Below are positions 1 through 8,868 of a DNA stretch of 64,000 bases, in pieces. The stretch comes from an uncultured bacterium. Its GTDB lineage: Bacteria; Verrucomicrobiota; Lentisphaeria; Victivallales; UBA1829. Each line of letters opens with the position of its first letter. Positions within the stretch are counted from its first letter, which is position 1. The stretch covers positions 1 to 64,000 of the forward strand of contig CACZEK010000001.1 of assembly GCA_902780135.1 (NCBI GenBank), read 5' to 3'. Made by a program: the position numbers and the translations under genes. The notes under the pieces are model-generated. The model ran no database searches, had not been told where the DNA came from, and worked only from the letters and a program-made list of their open reading frames with translations.

Positions 1-876
1 ATAGCCCAGGTTGTTCTGCGCACTGGCATTGCCCTGTTCCGCAGCTTTCCGATACCATTTCACGGCTTCCGCTTTGTCCTTCTTCACGCCTTCGCCATAA
101 TCATAAGCATAGCCCAGGTTGTTCTGCGCACTGGCATTGCCCTGTTCCGCGGCTTTGCGATACCATTTCACGGCTTCCGCTTTGTCTTCGCTCACGCCTT
201 TGCCATAATCATAAGCATAGCCCAGGTTGTTCTGCGCACTGGCATTGCCCTGTTCCGCAGCTTTGCGATACCATTTCACGGCTTCCGCTTTGTCTTCGCT
301 CACGCCTTTGCCATAATCATAAGCATAGCCCAGATTGTACTGTGCATAGGAATCGTTCTGCTCCAGAGCCTTACGGTACAGCTCCATGACTTTTGCACTG
401 CTGCCGGGAGGCAAAGGCAAGGGGATAGAATCCAACCGTTTATGCAGCAGATACATGGCAAGCTCGCGCGCCTCCTCACTCGTGAGTTCGGGAAAAACGT
501 CTCTGAGTTTGCCCATGACCTGCCGGGTCATGCTGCCGGAGATTTTGCCGGAACTCATGTCGGTTTTGAGGATATCATTCACCTGGGAACATGCCTCAAA
601 GCATTCATCATAGCCCGGCTTTTTACCAAAGGTGTCATAAAACTCGTTGAACTCGTCGTCCCAGTCGTCCCGGTGTTCCTCCACAAACCCGATCACCTTG
701 GAAACGTATTCTTTTTCCTGCAAAAAAGCCGGTGCCGCGTTTCCGCCCGCGTCCACAGCCAGATTCGAAGCAGATTCCGTGTTTTCTTCGGTCCTGTCGC
801 AGATCGGGCACAGGTGTCTCTGCCCCAGGTTCATTCCGCATTTCGGGCAGATTCTGCCGCCGCTGTTGTTCGCCAT
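1..876 (-). CDS. Zinc-ribbon / Sel1-repeat protein, 3' end cut by window edge
   Basis: Reading on the minus strand from ATG at 876, 292 codons stay open to the left edge, so the C-terminus is missing. Residues 9-27 form a zinc ribbon with two CxxC pairs (CPKCG and CPICD). A middle region of about 110 residues has no recognised family; it is shared with the broken gene at 4329-5760 (both carry GSMT..VM..L..VFP.L..EEAR.LAM). At least four 36-residue Sel1 repeats of the type AEAVKWYRKAAEQGNASAQ follow, almost identical at the DNA level. Sel1 repeats form TPR-like superhelices that bind other proteins; the partner is unknown. The gene lies 37 bp downstream of the Sel1 gene ending at 914 and is probably cotranscribed with it. 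Family assignment is firm, function is not known. Confidence 0.85.
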   Translation of the reverse strand, partial: MANNSGGRICPKCGMNLGQRHLCPICDRTEENTESASNLAVDAGGNAAPAFLQEKEYVSKVIGFVEEHRDDWDDEFNEFYDTFGKKPGYDECFEACSQVNDILKTDMSSGKISGSMTRQVMGKLRDVFPELTSEEARELAMYLLHKRLDSIPLPLPPGSSAKVMELYRKALEQNDSYAQYNLGYAYDYGKGVSEDKAEAVKWYRKAAEQGNASAQNNLGYAYDYGKGVSEDKAEAVKWYRKAAEQGNASAQNNLGYAYDYGEGVKKDKAEAVKWYRKAAEQGNASAQNNLGY

Positions 877-913
877 TTTATGGTTTCCTTATCAATTCAG
901 GTTAAAAAAACAT

Positions 914-1930
914 TCACAGTTGAAGCCGGTCGAGCAGGGACTGCGCATCGGCGTTTCCATGTTCCGCCGCCATGCGCCACCATTTGACCGCCTCGGAATT
1001 ATCTTTCCCGACGCCTTCCCCCCGGAAATAGCACACGCCGAGCAGATACTGCGCATCGGGCATATTCTGTGCCGAGGCCGAACGGAACCACCGGGCCGCT
1101 TCGGAAACGTCCTTGTTTACGCCGTCGCCTTTGTAGAGACATACGCCAAGATAATACTGCGCGTCCGCATTTCCCTGTTCTGCCGCCATGCGCCACCATT
1201 TGACCGCCTCGGAAAAGTCCTTCGCCACGCCAGTTCCGCTGTAACAGCACTTGCCGAGAAACTCCTGTGCATCGGCGTCGCCTTGTTCCGCCGCCATGCG
1301 CAGCCACCGGAAGGCTTCGGAAAAGGCTCTCTCCACGCCTTCCCCTTTGAAGTAGCACATGCCGAGAAGATACTGCGCGGCGGCTCTGCCCTGTTCCGCC
1401 GCCATACGCAGCCAATTGATGGCTTCGGACTTGTTTCTCTCCACGCCTTCCCCCAGGAAAATGATCCGGCCGAGGGCGGATTGCGCCTTGGCGTCGCCAC
1501 GTTCCGCCGCCATGCGGAACCACCGGACCGCCTCGGGAACGTCTTTCACCACGCCGGTCCCGTTGTAATAACACGTGCCGAGGTTGTACTGCGCCGCGGC
1601 ATTGCCCTGTTCGGCGGCCAGACGGTACGTTTGGATCCGGTCGGCATTCTCCTGGTCCTCAAGGCGCGCCAGACACGAGTTCACGGCTTCGACACTGGCA
1701 GAATAAGCGCCGGTTCCGCAGCTGTCCTCATGCCCGGATTCCGGGACATCGCAGTTCGGACAAAGGTGCTTCTGCCCGAGGTTCATTCCGCACTTCGGAC
1801 ATACCCTGCCGCCACGCGGCTGTTCCGGCTCGGGTTCCGGTTCCGTCCTGTCGCAGACCGGGCACAGATGCTTCTGCCCCAGGTTCATTCCGCATTTCGG
1901 GCAGGTCCTGCCGTTGTCGTTGTTCACCAT
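914..1930 (-). CDS. Double zinc-ribbon Sel1-repeat protein
   Basis: 338 residues. Two zinc ribbons (about residues 8-27 and 42-61, each with two CxxC pairs) are separated by a short Glu/Pro linker. About six Sel1 repeats with the core EAVKWWRMAAEQGNADAQ fill residues 105-335. There is no signal peptide or membrane segment, so a cytoplasmic scaffold is the simplest reading. The gene sits 47 bp after its upstream neighbour and 37 bp before the next in a same-strand array of paralogues. Its Sel1 repeats (KWWRMAAE, RWFRMAAE) differ from those of neighbours (KWYRKAAE), so it has diverged on its own rather than being a fresh copy. Function unknown beyond probable protein binding. Confidence 0.85.
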   Translation of the reverse strand: MVNNDNGRTCPKCGMNLGQKHLCPVCDRTEPEPEPEQPRGGRVCPKCGMNLGQKHLCPNCDVPESGHEDSCGTGAYSASVEAVNSCLARLEDQENADRIQTYRLAAEQGNAAAQYNLGTCYYNGTGVVKDVPEAVRWFRMAAERGDAKAQSALGRIIFLGEGVERNKSEAINWLRMAAEQGRAAAQYLLGMCYFKGEGVERAFSEAFRWLRMAAEQGDADAQEFLGKCCYSGTGVAKDFSEAVKWWRMAAEQGNADAQYYLGVCLYKGDGVNKDVSEAARWFRSASAQNMPDAQYLLGVCYFRGEGVGKDNSEAVKWWRMAAEHGNADAQSLLDRLQL

Positions 1931-1977
1931 ATTTCAAACTCCTGTGTTCGATATTCAAGTCGGAAGGACGTGGCAGC

Positions 1978-3177
1978 TCACCGTCCAAGATTTCTCAGTT
2001 TTTCCCGCGCGTTTTCGTTTCCCTGTTCGGCGGCCAGACGGTACCATTTCGCAGCTTCCGCACGGTCCTCTTCCACGCCTTCGCCATGCTCATAGCAGCT
2101 GCCCAGAATATACTGCGCCTCGGCAAATCCCTGTTCGGCGGCTTTGCGATACCATTTCACCGCTTCCGCTTTATTTGGAGACAGGCCGGTGCCTGTTCCG
2201 CGATCATAGCAATACCCCAGATTGTACTGTGCCTTGGCGTTGCCCTGTTCGGCGGCCAGACGGTACCATTTCACGGCTTCCGTCCTGTTCTCGGCCACGC
2301 CTATGCCTTCACTATAGCAGTAGCCCAGATTGTTCTGCGCCTCGGCGTTGCCCTGTTCGGCGGCCAGACGATACCATTTCACGGCTTCCGTCCTGTTCTC
2401 GGCCACGCCTATGCCTTTACTATAGCAGTAGCCCAGATTGTTCTGTGCCATACGATATCCCTGTTCGGCGGCCAGACGATACCATTTCACGGCTTCCGCC
2501 TTATCCATGCTTACGCCTTTCCCCAGAAAGTAGCATTCGCCCAAACGGCTCTGCGCCTCGGCATCTCCCCGTTCGGCGGCAGTGCGATACCGATTGACGG
2601 CGGCCGTATCGTTTTCGTTCATCTTCCGATACGGGATATCGTACTCGCGCAGTTTGTTCCGGGCTCCCGCATGTCCCTGCGCCTCGGCCCTGCGCCACCA
2701 TTTGACCGCCTCGGACTTATTTTCCTCCACGCCCAGACCGTAAAAAAAGCATCCGCCCAAATTGTATTGCGCCTCGGCATCTCCCCGTTCGGCGGCAGTG
2801 CGATACCGGTTGACAGCTTCCGTCCTGTCGACCGGAGAGGAGGCGGCACGGAAAAAGTCTGAAGCACCCGCGTCATGCTTCTGCTCGGGCTTGTCGCAGA
2901 CCGGGCACAGGTGTTTCTGTCCGAGGTTCATCCCGCATTTCGGGCAGATTCTGCCACCGCGCCGCTGTTCCGGTTCGGATTCCGGTTCCGGGTTGTCGCA
3001 AATCGGACAGAGGTGTTTCTGCCCGAGGTTCATCCCGCATTTCGGGCAGATTCTGCCACCACGCCGCTGTTCCGGTTCGGATTCCGGTTCCGGGTTGTCG
3101 CAGATCGGGCACAGGTGTTTCTGCCCGAGGTTCATTCCGCATTTCGGACATACCCTGCCGCCGTTTCTGTTCGCCAT
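1978..3177 (-). CDS. Triple zinc-ribbon Sel1-repeat protein
   Basis: 399 residues. The N-terminus holds three zinc ribbons in tandem; the repeat unit is 34 residues (102 bp) and the first two linkers are identical (DNPEPESEPEQRR), which points to recent duplication. A variable linker of about 20 residues leads to seven or eight Sel1 repeats (EAVKWYRLAAEQGNAEAQ) to the C-terminus. No signal peptide or membrane helix is visible. Together with the single-ribbon and double-ribbon paralogues beside it, the ribbon number runs 1, 2, 3 across adjacent genes. It is 29 bp downstream of the YPNGN-repeat gene and likely in its operon. A role in binding nucleic acid or protein through the ribbons is possible but not shown. 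Confidence 0.85.
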   Translation of the reverse strand: MANRNGGRVCPKCGMNLGQKHLCPICDNPEPESEPEQRRGGRICPKCGMNLGQKHLCPICDNPEPESEPEQRRGGRICPKCGMNLGQKHLCPVCDKPEQKHDAGASDFFRAASSPVDRTEAVNRYRTAAERGDAEAQYNLGGCFFYGLGVEENKSEAVKWWRRAEAQGHAGARNKLREYDIPYRKMNENDTAAVNRYRTAAERGDAEAQSRLGECYFLGKGVSMDKAEAVKWYRLAAEQGYRMAQNNLGYCYSKGIGVAENRTEAVKWYRLAAEQGNAEAQNNLGYCYSEGIGVAENRTEAVKWYRLAAEQGNAKAQYNLGYCYDRGTGTGLSPNKAEAVKWYRKAAEQGFAEAQYILGSCYEHGEGVEEDRAEAAKWYRLAAEQGNENAREKLRNLGR

Positions 3178-3206
3178 TTCACAAATTCCTTACGTTGATT
3201 CAGGAG

Positions 3207-4178
3207 TTATTTCGAGGTGAGGATCCCGATTATGATCCAGAGGATCAGGCCGATCAGCAGAATGAGCCAGATCCGTCCGCCCGATGAACGGGCGCCGTCG
3301 TTCCGGCTCCGCACACGGCGCGGAGTAAAATCCCGCGCATCGACATCATCGTCGTCATCGTCGTCATCGTCGTCTTCATCGGTATCGTGGATCCGGATTC
3401 TACCGTTCGAGTCTATGGAACAAGTACTGTTGAAAAGCGCTCTGAAGCGTTCACTTCCGCCGGAATCCGAGGAGAAGATGCGGGAACCGTCGGATTCGCG
3501 GGTGTTCCCGCCGCCGGAATCCTCCCGCCCTCGGTCGGTGTTGTCTCGACCGCTGTTCGAACCGGAGCTACTGCCACGGTATCGACCGCTGTTCGAACCG
3601 GAGTTGCTCCCGCCGCCGGAACTCGAGGCGGATGCGCTGTTTTCCGTCCTGATCTCTTCGCGCGGACGGTATCTGCGTCCATGCGGGATAAAAAGGTAGA
3701 AAACGAGTTCGATGACCTCCCTAATATCGTTCACCCGGTCGATCGAGGCGGTCGGGATCCCGTTCCCATTTCCGTTCGGGTAAAAATAGACCGTCCGTCC
3801 GCATAATTCGAAATACGCGATATTGGGGATCCCGTTTGCGTTTCCGGTCGGATAAAACACGACCGCGTTCTCGCCGCGGAAACTGAAATAATACTCCGGG
3901 ATCCCGTTTGCGTTTCCATTCGGGTAGAACTCCACGGCGCCATACGGGCCGTGCCTGCGTCCTGGCGGGACATATTGGAAATAGTTGTACGGGATGCCGT
4001 TCAGGCCGGGCTGTCTGTAGACCTCGCAGGATTCCCTCGTCTTTCTCATCGACCAGATATGAATCCCGTTCGCGTTTCCGTTCGGGTAGAATTTGCACAT
4101 GCTTCCATCGATCTCCATGGAGGCGAAAGGAAAGCTGTTGCAGTTTCCGTTGTCGTAGACTTCGAGGATATGTCCCAT
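3207..4178 (-). CDS. Tail-anchored YPNGNANGIP-repeat protein, unknown family
   Basis: 323 residues, not recognised as any named family. Residues 1 to about 150 are six degenerate repeats of roughly 24 residues whose core is FYPNGNANGIP followed by an aromatic-rich strand and often Gly; variants include VYDNGNCNSFP, FYPTGNANGIP and FYPNGNGNGIP. The periodic aromatic/Gly/Asn pattern suggests beta-hairpins. Next comes a Ser/Gly/Asn-rich low-complexity stretch (about 175-235), a run of ten Asp near residue 275, a basic segment, and one hydrophobic helix (WLILLIGLILWIIIGIL) ending three residues before the C-terminus. There is no signal peptide, so it should be a C-tail-anchored protein with the repeats inside the cell. 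It heads the minus-strand array of zinc-ribbon/Sel1 genes. Confidence 0.8.
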   Translation of the reverse strand: MGHILEVYDNGNCNSFPFASMEIDGSMCKFYPNGNANGIHIWSMRKTRESCEVYRQPGLNGIPYNYFQYVPPGRRHGPYGAVEFYPNGNANGIPEYYFSFRGENAVVFYPTGNANGIPNIAYFELCGRTVYFYPNGNGNGIPTASIDRVNDIREVIELVFYLFIPHGRRYRPREEIRTENSASASSSGGGSNSGSNSGRYRGSSSGSNSGRDNTDRGREDSGGGNTRESDGSRIFSSDSGGSERFRALFNSTCSIDSNGRIRIHDTDEDDDDDDDDDDVDARDFTPRRVRSRNDGARSSGGRIWLILLIGLILWIIIGILTSK

Positions 4179-4328
4179 AATCTGCTCCTGTCGTTTTATG
4201 GGGTGAAATCCGTTTTCAGTTATTCGGTTGTATTGTGTACCGGCTTATTTCATCAGTCCGTTTCTTGTTGGGCAAACTTCTCTTCTTTTCCCTTGTCAGG
4301 AACAAAAAGAGCGATATTATTACCACAA
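4179..4328. other. Short intergenic gap between Sel1 gene remnant and YPNGN-repeat gene
   Basis: 150 bp between the stop of the broken Sel1 gene and the start of the YPNGN-repeat gene, both on the minus strand. It is AT-richer than its surroundings. A GGAG ribosome-binding site precedes the ATG at 4178. I could not pick out a convincing promoter or terminator. Confidence 0.4.
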
Positions 4329-5760
4329 TCAATGCCTTATTTCATAATATACCACAATACCGATGGCAATGACTCCTACTACAACAACAATCTTGCCCCA
4401 AAGTATAATTGCTAATTCTTCTTTTGCCTCTGTATCCCCCTGTTCGGCGGCTTTGCGCAACCATTTCACGGCTTCCGCTTTGTCCTTCTTCACGCCTTTG
4501 CCATAATCATAAGCACGGCCCAGATTGTACTGTGCACTGGCATTGCCCTGTTCCGCGGCTTTGCGATACCATTTCACGGCTTCCGCATAGTCTGGGGTCA
4601 CGCCTTCGCCGTTATTATAGCATTTGCCGAGTTTAAACATGGCATCCGGGTTGCCTTGCCCAGCAGCATCCAGCAAATCCACTACTTTTTTCAGAGACGA
4701 TACTTTTTCCTGCGCGGCTTCATTGCCCTGTTCGGCGGCTTTGCGGTACCATTTCACGGCCTCCGGTATGTCTCTGTTCACGCCTTTGCCATATTCATAA
4801 GCACGGCCCAGATTGTACTGTGCACTGGCATTGCCCTGTTCCGCGGCTTTCCGATACCATTTCACGGCTTCCGTCCTGTTCTCGGCCACGCCTATGCCTT
4901 CACTATAGCAGTAGCCCAGATTGTTCTGCGCCTCGGCATGCCCCTGTTCCGCAGCTTTCCGATACCATTTCACGGCTTCCGCTTTGTCTTCGCTCACGCC
5001 TTCGCCATGTTCATAAGCATAGCCCAGGTTGTTCTGCGCACTGGCATTGCCCTTTCACGGCTTCCGCTTTGTCCTTCTTCACGCCTTCGCCATATTCATA
5101 AGCACGGCCCAGATTGTTCTGCGCCTCGGCATGCCCCTGTTCCGCAGCTTTGCGATACCATTTCACGGCTTCCGCTTTGTCCTTTTCCACGCCTTTGCCA
5201 TGTTCACAAGCATAGCCCAGATTGTACTGCGCCTCGGAGTCGTTCTTTCTCTTGGCGTTAAGGTACATTTTCATGACTTCGGGACTTCTCCGGGGAGGGA
5301 GGGGCGCAATTCTGTAATCCAGCAGGTCCATAGCCAGACCGCGCGCCTCCTCATCCGAAAGGTCCGGGAAAACCGCTTTCAGTTCATTCATGACTTTGAT
5401 CGTCATGCTGCCTGACACTTTATCGGAATCCGGTCTGTTTCTTCCGAATATCCCGCTCACTTTGGAGCAGGCATCATGGTATTCCTCATAACTATGTTCC
5501 CCGGGAAGACCATCGAAAAAGGTATTGAATTCCTTATCCCAGTCGTACATGTATCCGTATCCGCCGATGAATTCGATCAGGCGGGAAACATAATCCGCGG
5601 TCTGCGAGGCCGCCGGTGCCGTGTTTCCGCCCGCGTCCGCGGTCGGATTCGGAGCAGATCCCGTGTTTTCTTCTGTCTTATCGCAGATCGGGCAGAGGTG
5701 TCTCTGCCCCATGTTCATTCCGCATTTCGGGCAGACTCTGCCGCCGTGTTTTTCCGCCAT
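4329..5760 (-). pseudogene. Zinc-ribbon / Sel1 / C-terminal TM protein, frameshifted by a 23-nt deletion
   Basis: Two abutting open frames read as one gene. The 5' part (5760-5011, 249 residues) has a zinc ribbon (CPKCGMNMGQRHLCPIC), the roughly 110-residue middle region shared with the gene at 1-876, and the first Sel1 repeats; it ends in an out-of-frame tail after AEAVK. The 3' part (4997-4329, 222 residues) starts within a Sel1 repeat and ends in one membrane helix (KIVVVVGVIAIGIVVYY), so the intact product would be tail-anchored. At 5052/5053 the repeat that normally reads GCCCTGTTCCGC...CCATTTCACGG lacks 23 nt, which shifts the frame. The cause could be slippage between repeats or a sequencing or assembly error in repetitive DNA. 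The downstream part could be made only by reinitiation. Confidence 0.8.
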
Positions 5761-6170
5761 GATGTATATCCTTTCCGAGGTGCCGATTTGTTCTTATAAT
5801 ATTGATACAATACTATAGCATGATTCAACCGGGAATCAAGGCGGGCGCGAAGAAAAAACAGGCTTTTCTCTCTGTTTTCATTTCTCCACAAAACGTTTCC
5901 GGTACGCCTCGGAACGGATCTCACATCCCGCGCTTCAAAGATTTTGGTGTAGTTGATGTTTTTATGCAACATTCACGGCGCTTTATTTGCGATTCCCTCG
6001 ACTGGAAGAATGAAAACAGGGTTTATTGAAAAAGCCGAATTTCATCTTTCTCCTAAAAACCAGTTGAAAATGCTCATTCAGGAATGCAGCAGCAACAGTA
6101 ATAAGCACAAACACTGCAAGAATACCCACACCACAAGAGTATTAATACCCCTTACCATGTGGGGCCCGAA
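5761..6170. other. Intergenic region upstream of the broken Sel1 gene
   Basis: 410 bp. It holds a minus-strand promoter near its left end (5812-5839). The rest, about 330 bp, shows no supported gene; the small open frames have no ribosome-binding site or recognisable product. Confidence 0.5.
5812..5839 (-). promoter_or_regulatory. Sigma-70-like promoter for the zinc-ribbon/Sel1 gene at 5760
   Basis: On the minus strand TTGATT (5839-5834), a 16-nt spacer and TATAGT (5817-5812). It lies about 50 bp upstream of the ATG at 5760 and may serve the whole minus-strand array. Confidence 0.6.
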
Positions 6171-7880
6171 TCAACCATAACGCCATTGCTTGATACATAC
6201 CACAACAACAATGAATAAAACCGGAAGCAGAAAAACCCATTTAGAGGATTTCTTTTGAGATTCAGCTTCTACGGTGCTGTCATCTTCATGATAAAAGGTC
6301 TCAAGCATTCTCTTTGCGAGTGAACTGCCTTGTTCGGCCGCTTTGCGTAACCATTTTTCGGATTCATCCCAGTCCTTTGATCGATAGTAAAGCCCCAATA
6401 CCAGCTGCGCTTCCATCACATGCCCGTATTCCGCGGCATTACGGTACCATTTCACGGCTTCGTCCATGTCTTTGGCAATGCCCTCGCCTGTCGCATAACA
6501 CACCCCGAGCCTGTACTGCGCCTTCGAATGCCAACGCTCCGCGGCCTTGCGGTACAATTTCACGGCTTCGGCGGAGTTCTTATCAACACCGAGGCCCTTC
6601 GCATAACACTCGCCGAGCTTGTACTGCGCGTCCGAACAACCGCCTTTTTCGTCCGCCATGCCGTACCACTTGGCCGCCTCGGCATAATCCTGTTTCACTC
6701 CTTTTCCAATGAAAAAGCATTCGCCGAGTTCATAGCACGCATCGGCATTGCCGCGATCCGCGGCGAGACTGTACAACCGGAACGCCTCCGCATCGTCCAA
6801 GGGGACCTGTTTCCCGGTTTCATAGTATTTGCCGAGCTTGACCATTGCAACGGGATCCCCGTCTTCCACGGCTTTGCGCAAGCCAATGACCTCGTTCATG
6901 GAATTGATCTTTTCGGACATTTCTTCTTTGCCCCCCTGTTCCGCCGCCATGCCGTACCACTTGACCGCCTCGGCATAATCCGAAAGAGCATTGTCCTTCT
7001 CGTATATCTTTCCCAGCTTGACCATGGCGTTGATATGCCCCTGTTCCGCCGCTTTTCGATACCATTTCACGGCTTCCGTCATCTCTTTCGGCACACCGTT
7101 GCCGTTCTGATAGGATCCGCCGAGGCAGAACTGAGCTTCGGCATGCCCCTGTTCCGCCGCGGCGGAATACCATTTGATCGCTTTGTTCAAATCACGGGCC
7201 GTGCCTTTTCCGGTCGCGTAGTGTGTTCCGAGTTCGAATTGAGCTGCCGCACATCCCTGTCCCGCCGATTTGAGAAACCATTTGACCGCTTCGGAAGGAT
7301 TCTCTTTCGCCCCCCGGCCTCTGTCATAGCACACGCCGAGCCGGAACTGCGCCTCGACATGCCCCTGTTCCGCCGCTTTCCGGTACCATTTGAATGCTTC
7401 AGCCTCGTCTGTTGCCACGCCGGTTCCGTTGAAACAGCATTCTCCCAGCACGAATTGCGCCTCGACATGCCCCATGTCTGCGGCCTTCCGATACCATCTG
7501 GCCGCTACTTCCGGATCCTTTTTGACGCCGCGCCCCTTCGCATAGCAGATGCCGATCCGGTACAGACCTTCCGGGTTTATTTGTTTGGCGGCCTCGAAAT
7601 ACCATTTGAGAGCCTGTGCGTCATCCTGCTCCACGCCCTGTCCGTTCCAGAAGCAGTCGGCGATTCGGGTCTGCGCTTCCGCATTGCCTTGTTCGGCTGC
7701 TTTCAGAAACCATTTCGCAGCGGTTTCGTAATCCTGCTCGGCATAGGCGGTTTCCCCAAGTGCGAACTCCTCCTGCCCCGACTTCGGACTCCTGCCGCAG
7801 GAAATGAAGACTGCGCATAAGAACAACGCGAGGATGAGGAAGCGATTGTGTTGAAACTTGCGTCGGTGTTGTTTTATCAT
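6171..7880 (-). CDS. Sel1-repeat lipoprotein with C-terminal membrane helix
   Basis: 569 residues. The N-terminus (basic start, then FLILALFLCAVFISCG) looks like a lipoprotein signal with the acylated Cys near residue 28, although Phe at -3 is unusual. About thirteen Sel1 repeats (AEAVKWYRKAAEQGHVEAQF and variants) fill residues 40-530. A hydrophobic helix (WVFLLPVLFIVVVVCI) follows near the C-terminus. The mature protein would be exported and held at both ends, unlike the neighbouring zinc-ribbon Sel1 proteins, which have no signal peptide. Exported Sel1 proteins often act as adaptors in envelope or host-interaction functions; none is shown here. It has its own promoter at 7914-7941 and is separated from the array below by 410 bp. 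Confidence 0.85.
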   Translation of the reverse strand: MIKQHRRKFQHNRFLILALFLCAVFISCGRSPKSGQEEFALGETAYAEQDYETAAKWFLKAAEQGNAEAQTRIADCFWNGQGVEQDDAQALKWYFEAAKQINPEGLYRIGICYAKGRGVKKDPEVAARWYRKAADMGHVEAQFVLGECCFNGTGVATDEAEAFKWYRKAAEQGHVEAQFRLGVCYDRGRGAKENPSEAVKWFLKSAGQGCAAAQFELGTHYATGKGTARDLNKAIKWYSAAAEQGHAEAQFCLGGSYQNGNGVPKEMTEAVKWYRKAAEQGHINAMVKLGKIYEKDNALSDYAEAVKWYGMAAEQGGKEEMSEKINSMNEVIGLRKAVEDGDPVAMVKLGKYYETGKQVPLDDAEAFRLYSLAADRGNADACYELGECFFIGKGVKQDYAEAAKWYGMADEKGGCSDAQYKLGECYAKGLGVDKNSAEAVKLYRKAAERWHSKAQYRLGVCYATGEGIAKDMDEAVKWYRNAAEYGHVMEAQLVLGLYYRSKDWDESEKWLRKAAEQGSSLAKRMLETFYHEDDSTVEAESQKKSSKWVFLLPVLFIVVVVCIKQWRYG

Positions 7881-7913
7881 AATCCCTATTCGGTGCTGAA
7901 TCGGAAACGATGT

Positions 7914-7941
7914 AATATAACTGTTTTTCCGCAGATTGCAA
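7914..7941 (-). promoter_or_regulatory. Sigma-70-like promoter for the Sel1 lipoprotein
   Basis: On the minus strand TTGCAA (7941-7936), 16-nt spacer, TATATT (7919-7914), 34 bp upstream of the ATG at 7880. Confidence 0.65.
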
Positions 7942-8677
7942 GTCCCGTGAGATTGCTTTTATACAATCTTGTTTCTTTTTCTTATGCGGGACTATAACAA
8001 AAAAACTATGCTGCCCATTTGACTCTGCGATACGACGACAAAAGACTACAGAGACGGGACAATTCCATGATTTCTCCATCGGGGGCTTGTGGCCATGGAT
8101 GCAAAACTCTCGACTTTTCGATTATTTTGCTCAAAAGTCGGGTTGTTTTTCTCCGTTTGTGATTTATGAAAAAAGAGTTTGAGTGGACGAGTTTTCGTGT
8201 CGCAAAAAAGTCGGAGAAAGATAGGCGGTGAGTGGTTTGCCCCCCTCATAAAGAGTGGCGCTGAAATCGGTTGATTCGCACCACCAGTTTGTTTTAAACG
8301 CCTGTGAAGTCCAACGATTTCGCAGGCTTTCTTGTTTCGGTACAAGAGCCTCAACGTTCGAGGGTTGCGCGAGTTTTCCGCCGTCCCTTGCTCAAGCAGA
8401 AGATACCCTCGTGGAGCCCCAAAAGAGCCCCCGGAACCGTGGTGATCTCCCCGATTCTCTCTGTTTCGTAAGTCATGTGACCAGAGTTTTGTTCAGGTCA
8501 TATGGTTGGCATATGGTTTAAAAAAAATCTTTCTCTTTTGGGGGTCCGCAACCGCCGCGAGACACCCCCGATTCAGTGGTTTGACCTCAAAATGACCCAA
8601 AACGTAAGGCCTTTCAACTCCCATATGCCTACCGCTTTTCCGCGACAAACTTGACCTACGTTTTTTCGAGGGGAAAA
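7942..8677. other. Long intergenic region without a supported gene
   Basis: About 735 bp between divergent genes. Frames in it are short and match nothing I recognise. Visible structure is limited to a C-rich/G-rich pair able to form a hairpin (GGGGGTC near 8541, ACACCCCC near 8565) and a repeated CATATGGTT at about 8499 and 8510. No tRNA or small RNA could be assigned. Confidence 0.4.
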
Positions 8678-8845
8678 CGATTTGGACGAACGCAGAGATT
8701 TTATGTCGAGCGCAGAGAAGCAACCTCATCCTTCCGCCCCTGTCCGGCAGGCTCCGGGTAGGAAGTTGGCGGGAAAGCGTGTGTTTTCCTTTGCATTTCC
8801 GGCATTTTCCGCTTGTTTTTTCACAAAAAGAGATTTATAGTAAAG
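8678..8845 (+). repeat. Promoter-block repeat, copy 1
   Basis: First of three copies of an intergenic block that begins CGATTTGGACGAACGCAGAG and contains CGCCCCTGTCCGGCAGGCTC. It is nearly identical to the copy at 11510 for its first 110 bp and then diverges, but keeps a promoter at the same relative place. It lies directly upstream of the gene at 8869. Confidence 0.8.
8813..8841 (+). promoter_or_regulatory. Promoter for the HEAT-like membrane protein gene
   Basis: TTGTTT (8813-8818), 17-nt spacer, TATAGT (8836-8841), within repeat copy 1 and 28 bp before the ATG at 8869. Confidence 0.6.
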
Positions 8846-8868
8846 TGAAACGCTGATTACACGGAGAA

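Noticed and set aside
3340-3385. Trinucleotide tract that might give phase variation
   Set aside because: Length changes come in steps of three and would only alter the Asp run; they would not switch the frame.
5802-6180. Two small plus-strand frames of 75 residues
   Set aside because: No ribosome-binding site, no recognisable motif, and one overlaps the minus-strand promoter at 5812-5839.
8046-8729. Several 80-100 residue frames in the long intergenic region
   Set aside because: No homology recognised, no start signals and overlapping frames on both strands.
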